From Planctomycetales bacterium (GTDB taxonomy: Bacteria > Planctomycetota > Planctomycetia > Isosphaerales > Isosphaeraceae): 41,800 nt of DNA. This document shows positions 40,527 to 41,800 of this stretch, in pieces; the first letter of the stretch is position 1; the number at the start of each line of letters is the position of its first letter. A program made the translations under genes and the position numbers. The stretch spans positions 1 through 41,800 of the forward strand of contig DAIDHB010000113.1 of assembly GCA_027452145.1 (NCBI GenBank). Direction: 5' to 3'. The notes beneath the pieces were generated by a model. It searched no databases, was not told the DNA's origin, and was given only the letters and a program-made list of their open reading frames with translations.

Positions 40527-40745
40527 ATGACGAGGAAGCGGAACTATCGTCCGTCGGTGAATGGGCTGGAGCAGCGGCTGGCGCTCAACGGGACGATGGG
40601 GGCCGCGGGCCTCCTGTCGCACGTCACCCACGCCGCCGCCGTGGTCCAGAACGCGAGCCCGATGGCGCATCACCCCCACGGCCATCCCCACGGCCACCCC
40701 CACGGCCACCCCCACGGCCATCCCCACGGCCATCCCCATCGTTGA
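40527..40745 (+). CDS. small His-rich protein with LEPR-XLL-like motif and HPHG repeats
   Basis: The 72-residue product starts at the ATG at 40527, with CAGGAG eight bases upstream. Residues 1-22 are basic and carry VNGLEQRLALNG, a second LEPR-XLL-like motif like that of the protein at 36116. A short Ala-rich segment follows (LLSHVTHAAAVVQNAS). The last third is HHPHG followed by a run of His-Pro-His-Gly units ending in HPHR, encoded by 12-base tandem repeats. Such tails bind Ni, Zn, Cu or Co in metallochaperones. The first part may direct export or surface sorting. I know of no described family with this combination. It follows the kinase gene on the same strand. Confidence 0.65.
   Translation: MTRKRNYRPSVNGLEQRLALNGTMGAAGLLSHVTHAAAVVQNASPMAHHPHGHPHGHPHGHPHGHPHGHPHR
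40671..40742 (+). repeat. 12-bp tandem repeat encoding His-Pro-His-Gly
   Basis: Five units of CA(C/T)CCCCACGGC followed by one degenerate unit (CATCCCCATCGT) lie in frame at the 3' end of the small gene. The units differ only by the His codon (CAC or CAT). Such a repeat could gain or lose units by slippage. Confidence 0.85.
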
Positions 40746-40823
40746 GCGTCGGCGAACAGCCGGCGAGAGCGGGCGTGCCGCGACGGGGAACGAGTCGGGA
40801 CATGCGTCCCGGCTCCCACGCGG

Positions 40824-41800
40824 CTACGCCCGACAACCCTGGGCCTGGTCGGTGATGATGCGGTCGAAGTGCGCGCGGGTTCGGCGAGTGATCGCGTCCA
40901 TCCGCGCGAGGAAGTCGGCCACCGAGCCCTCGCAGTCGGCGGGCCCGTCGTGCAGGCGGCGAGCCAGGCGCTCGAGCTCGACGGGATTCTGCGGCAACTC
41001 GCCGGCGCTGCTGTTCTGGATCAGCCGCAGTCGGCCCTCGACGGCGCGGAGGAAATCGTACGCCTCGCGCAGCTCGGCGTGTGCCGACGCGTCGAGGATC
41101 CCGTGGCGGTGAAGCGCATCGAGCGCATCCCACAGGTTCGGGTGCAGGAGCGACGGCTCGCCTTCCGCGTGGGCGAGCAGGAGATACTGCACGATGAACT
41201 CGATATCGGCGACACCGCCGTAGCCGCGCTTCAGGTGGTATCGCGGTCGCGACGCCTCGAGGCGGCGTCGCATCGCCAGGACCTGCGCGGCCAGCGCGGC
41301 GGGGTCCATCGGCGCGGCGAGCATGGTGGCGATCGCGGCGGCGACCTGCGCGCCGAAGCCGCCCGTGGCGTGGATGATTCGGGCGCGGGTGAACGCCATT
41401 CGCTCCCAGGTCTGCGCCGAATGCGCGAGGTAATCACGGAAGGCGTCGATCCCGAGGACCAGCGGCCCCGAGGCGCCATGCGGACGCAGCCGGGCGTCGA
41501 CCTGGTACAGCGGCCCTGCGCCCGGGCCGCCGGCCAGGGCCTTCAGCACGCGCTGAGCGACCTCGGTGACGAACTGGTCGTTCGAGATCGAGCCGTTGGA
41601 TTTCGTGCCCGACGTCCGGCCGTCGCCTTCATGAAGAAAGACCAGGTCGAGGTCGCTGTGATAGTTCAGCTCGCGGCCGCCGAACTTGCCGAGGCCGATG
41701 ATCGCCCAGCGGTCGATGCGCCGCTCGCCGGCGATTCGAGGGGCGCCATGTCGCTCGACCCGCAGGCGCCACTGGTCGCGCGCGACCTGGGCGACGATCG
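40824..41800 (-). CDS. glnE: glutamine synthetase adenylyltransferase, C-terminal part
   Basis: The reading frame runs off the window at 41800, so only the C-terminal 325 or so residues are present. They contain the nucleotidyltransferase signature GLGKFGGRELNYHSDLDLVF (about 41640-41700), then TSGTKSNGSISNDQFVTEVAQRVL, YQVDARLRPHGASGPLVL, WERMAFTRARII, and the GlnD-like helical part (YHLKRGYGGVADIEFIVQYLLL, RAVEGRLRLIQNSSAGELPQNP). This is the second (adenylylating) domain of GlnE, which switches glutamine synthetase off by AMP transfer and on by removal. The gene ends 78 bases from the convergent small His-rich gene. Confidence 0.93.
   Translation of the reverse strand, partial: IVAQVARDQWRLRVERHGAPRIAGERRIDRWAIIGLGKFGGRELNYHSDLDLVFLHEGDGRTSGTKSNGSISNDQFVTEVAQRVLKALAGGPGAGPLYQVDARLRPHGASGPLVLGIDAFRDYLAHSAQTWERMAFTRARIIHATGGFGAQVAAAIATMLAAPMDPAALAAQVLAMRRRLEASRPRYHLKRGYGGVADIEFIVQYLLLAHAEGEPSLLHPNLWDALDALHRHGILDASAHAELREAYDFLRAVEGRLRLIQNSSAGELPQNPVELERLARRLHDGPADCEGSVADFLARMDAITRRTRAHFDRIITDQAQGCRA

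Overview
The window looks like a chromosomal segment of a high-GC planctomycete, most likely of the Isosphaeraceae/Gemmatales type. The clues are a Tat-exported DUF1501 protein, a Tat-exported Gfo/Idh/MocA oxidoreductase, an ECF sigma factor paired with a serine/threonine kinase carrying TPRs, N-terminal LEPR-XLL-like motifs (LEGLETRGLMS, LEQRLALNG), many secreted TPR proteins, and intergenic spaces full of palindromic repeats. No tRNA, rRNA, CRISPR array, prophage or insertion-sequence transposase was seen.

Layout. 1-5.3 kb: a doubtful small ORF, a secreted TPR protein (-), a DUF1501 protein (+), a repeat-filled gap and an old-yellow-enzyme-type flavin oxidoreductase (-). 5.6-9.6 kb: two secreted TPR proteins in tandem (+). 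9.6-12.4 kb: a compact minus-strand trio of small membrane protein, SGNH-type protein and sulfotransferase, the last two overlapping by 4 bases. 12.6-18.2 kb: Gfo/Idh/MocA oxidoreductase (-), HlyD-like adaptor (+), slipin (+) and a membrane P-loop protein (-).

18.3-25.4 kb: a minus-strand translation cluster, infC-rpmI-rplT-pheS-[79-aa HicB-like protein]-[APC permease]-pheT. This is the classical IF3/L35/L20/PheRS order with two extra genes between the PheRS subunits, and the permease overlaps pheT by 4 bases. infC may use a non-canonical AUC start. L35 has a C-terminal tail, and PheT lacks the usual N-terminal tRNA-binding insert.

25.7-35.5 kb: a VOC protein and an NAD-dependent epimerase (+), then on the minus strand a parvulin isomerase, an RdgC-like protein, a YajQ family protein, a DcuC-type transporter, a serine racemase/threonine dehydratase-type PLP enzyme and thrS with an internal insertion.

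36.1-40.7 kb: the most system-like region. A secreted LEPR-XLL-like protein overlaps an ECF sigma gene by 4 bases. A transmembrane Ser/Thr kinase with TPRs follows 28 bases later, and then a 72-residue protein with a second LEPR-XLL-like motif and a (His-Pro-His-Gly) tail. The arrangement suggests a surface-sensing or surface-protein module under its own sigma factor, which is inference. The window ends inside glnE (-).

Several different families of palindromic repeats sit almost exclusively between genes, including three related GGGAGGGCGAG-type hairpins. They look like REP/MITE-like dispersed elements.
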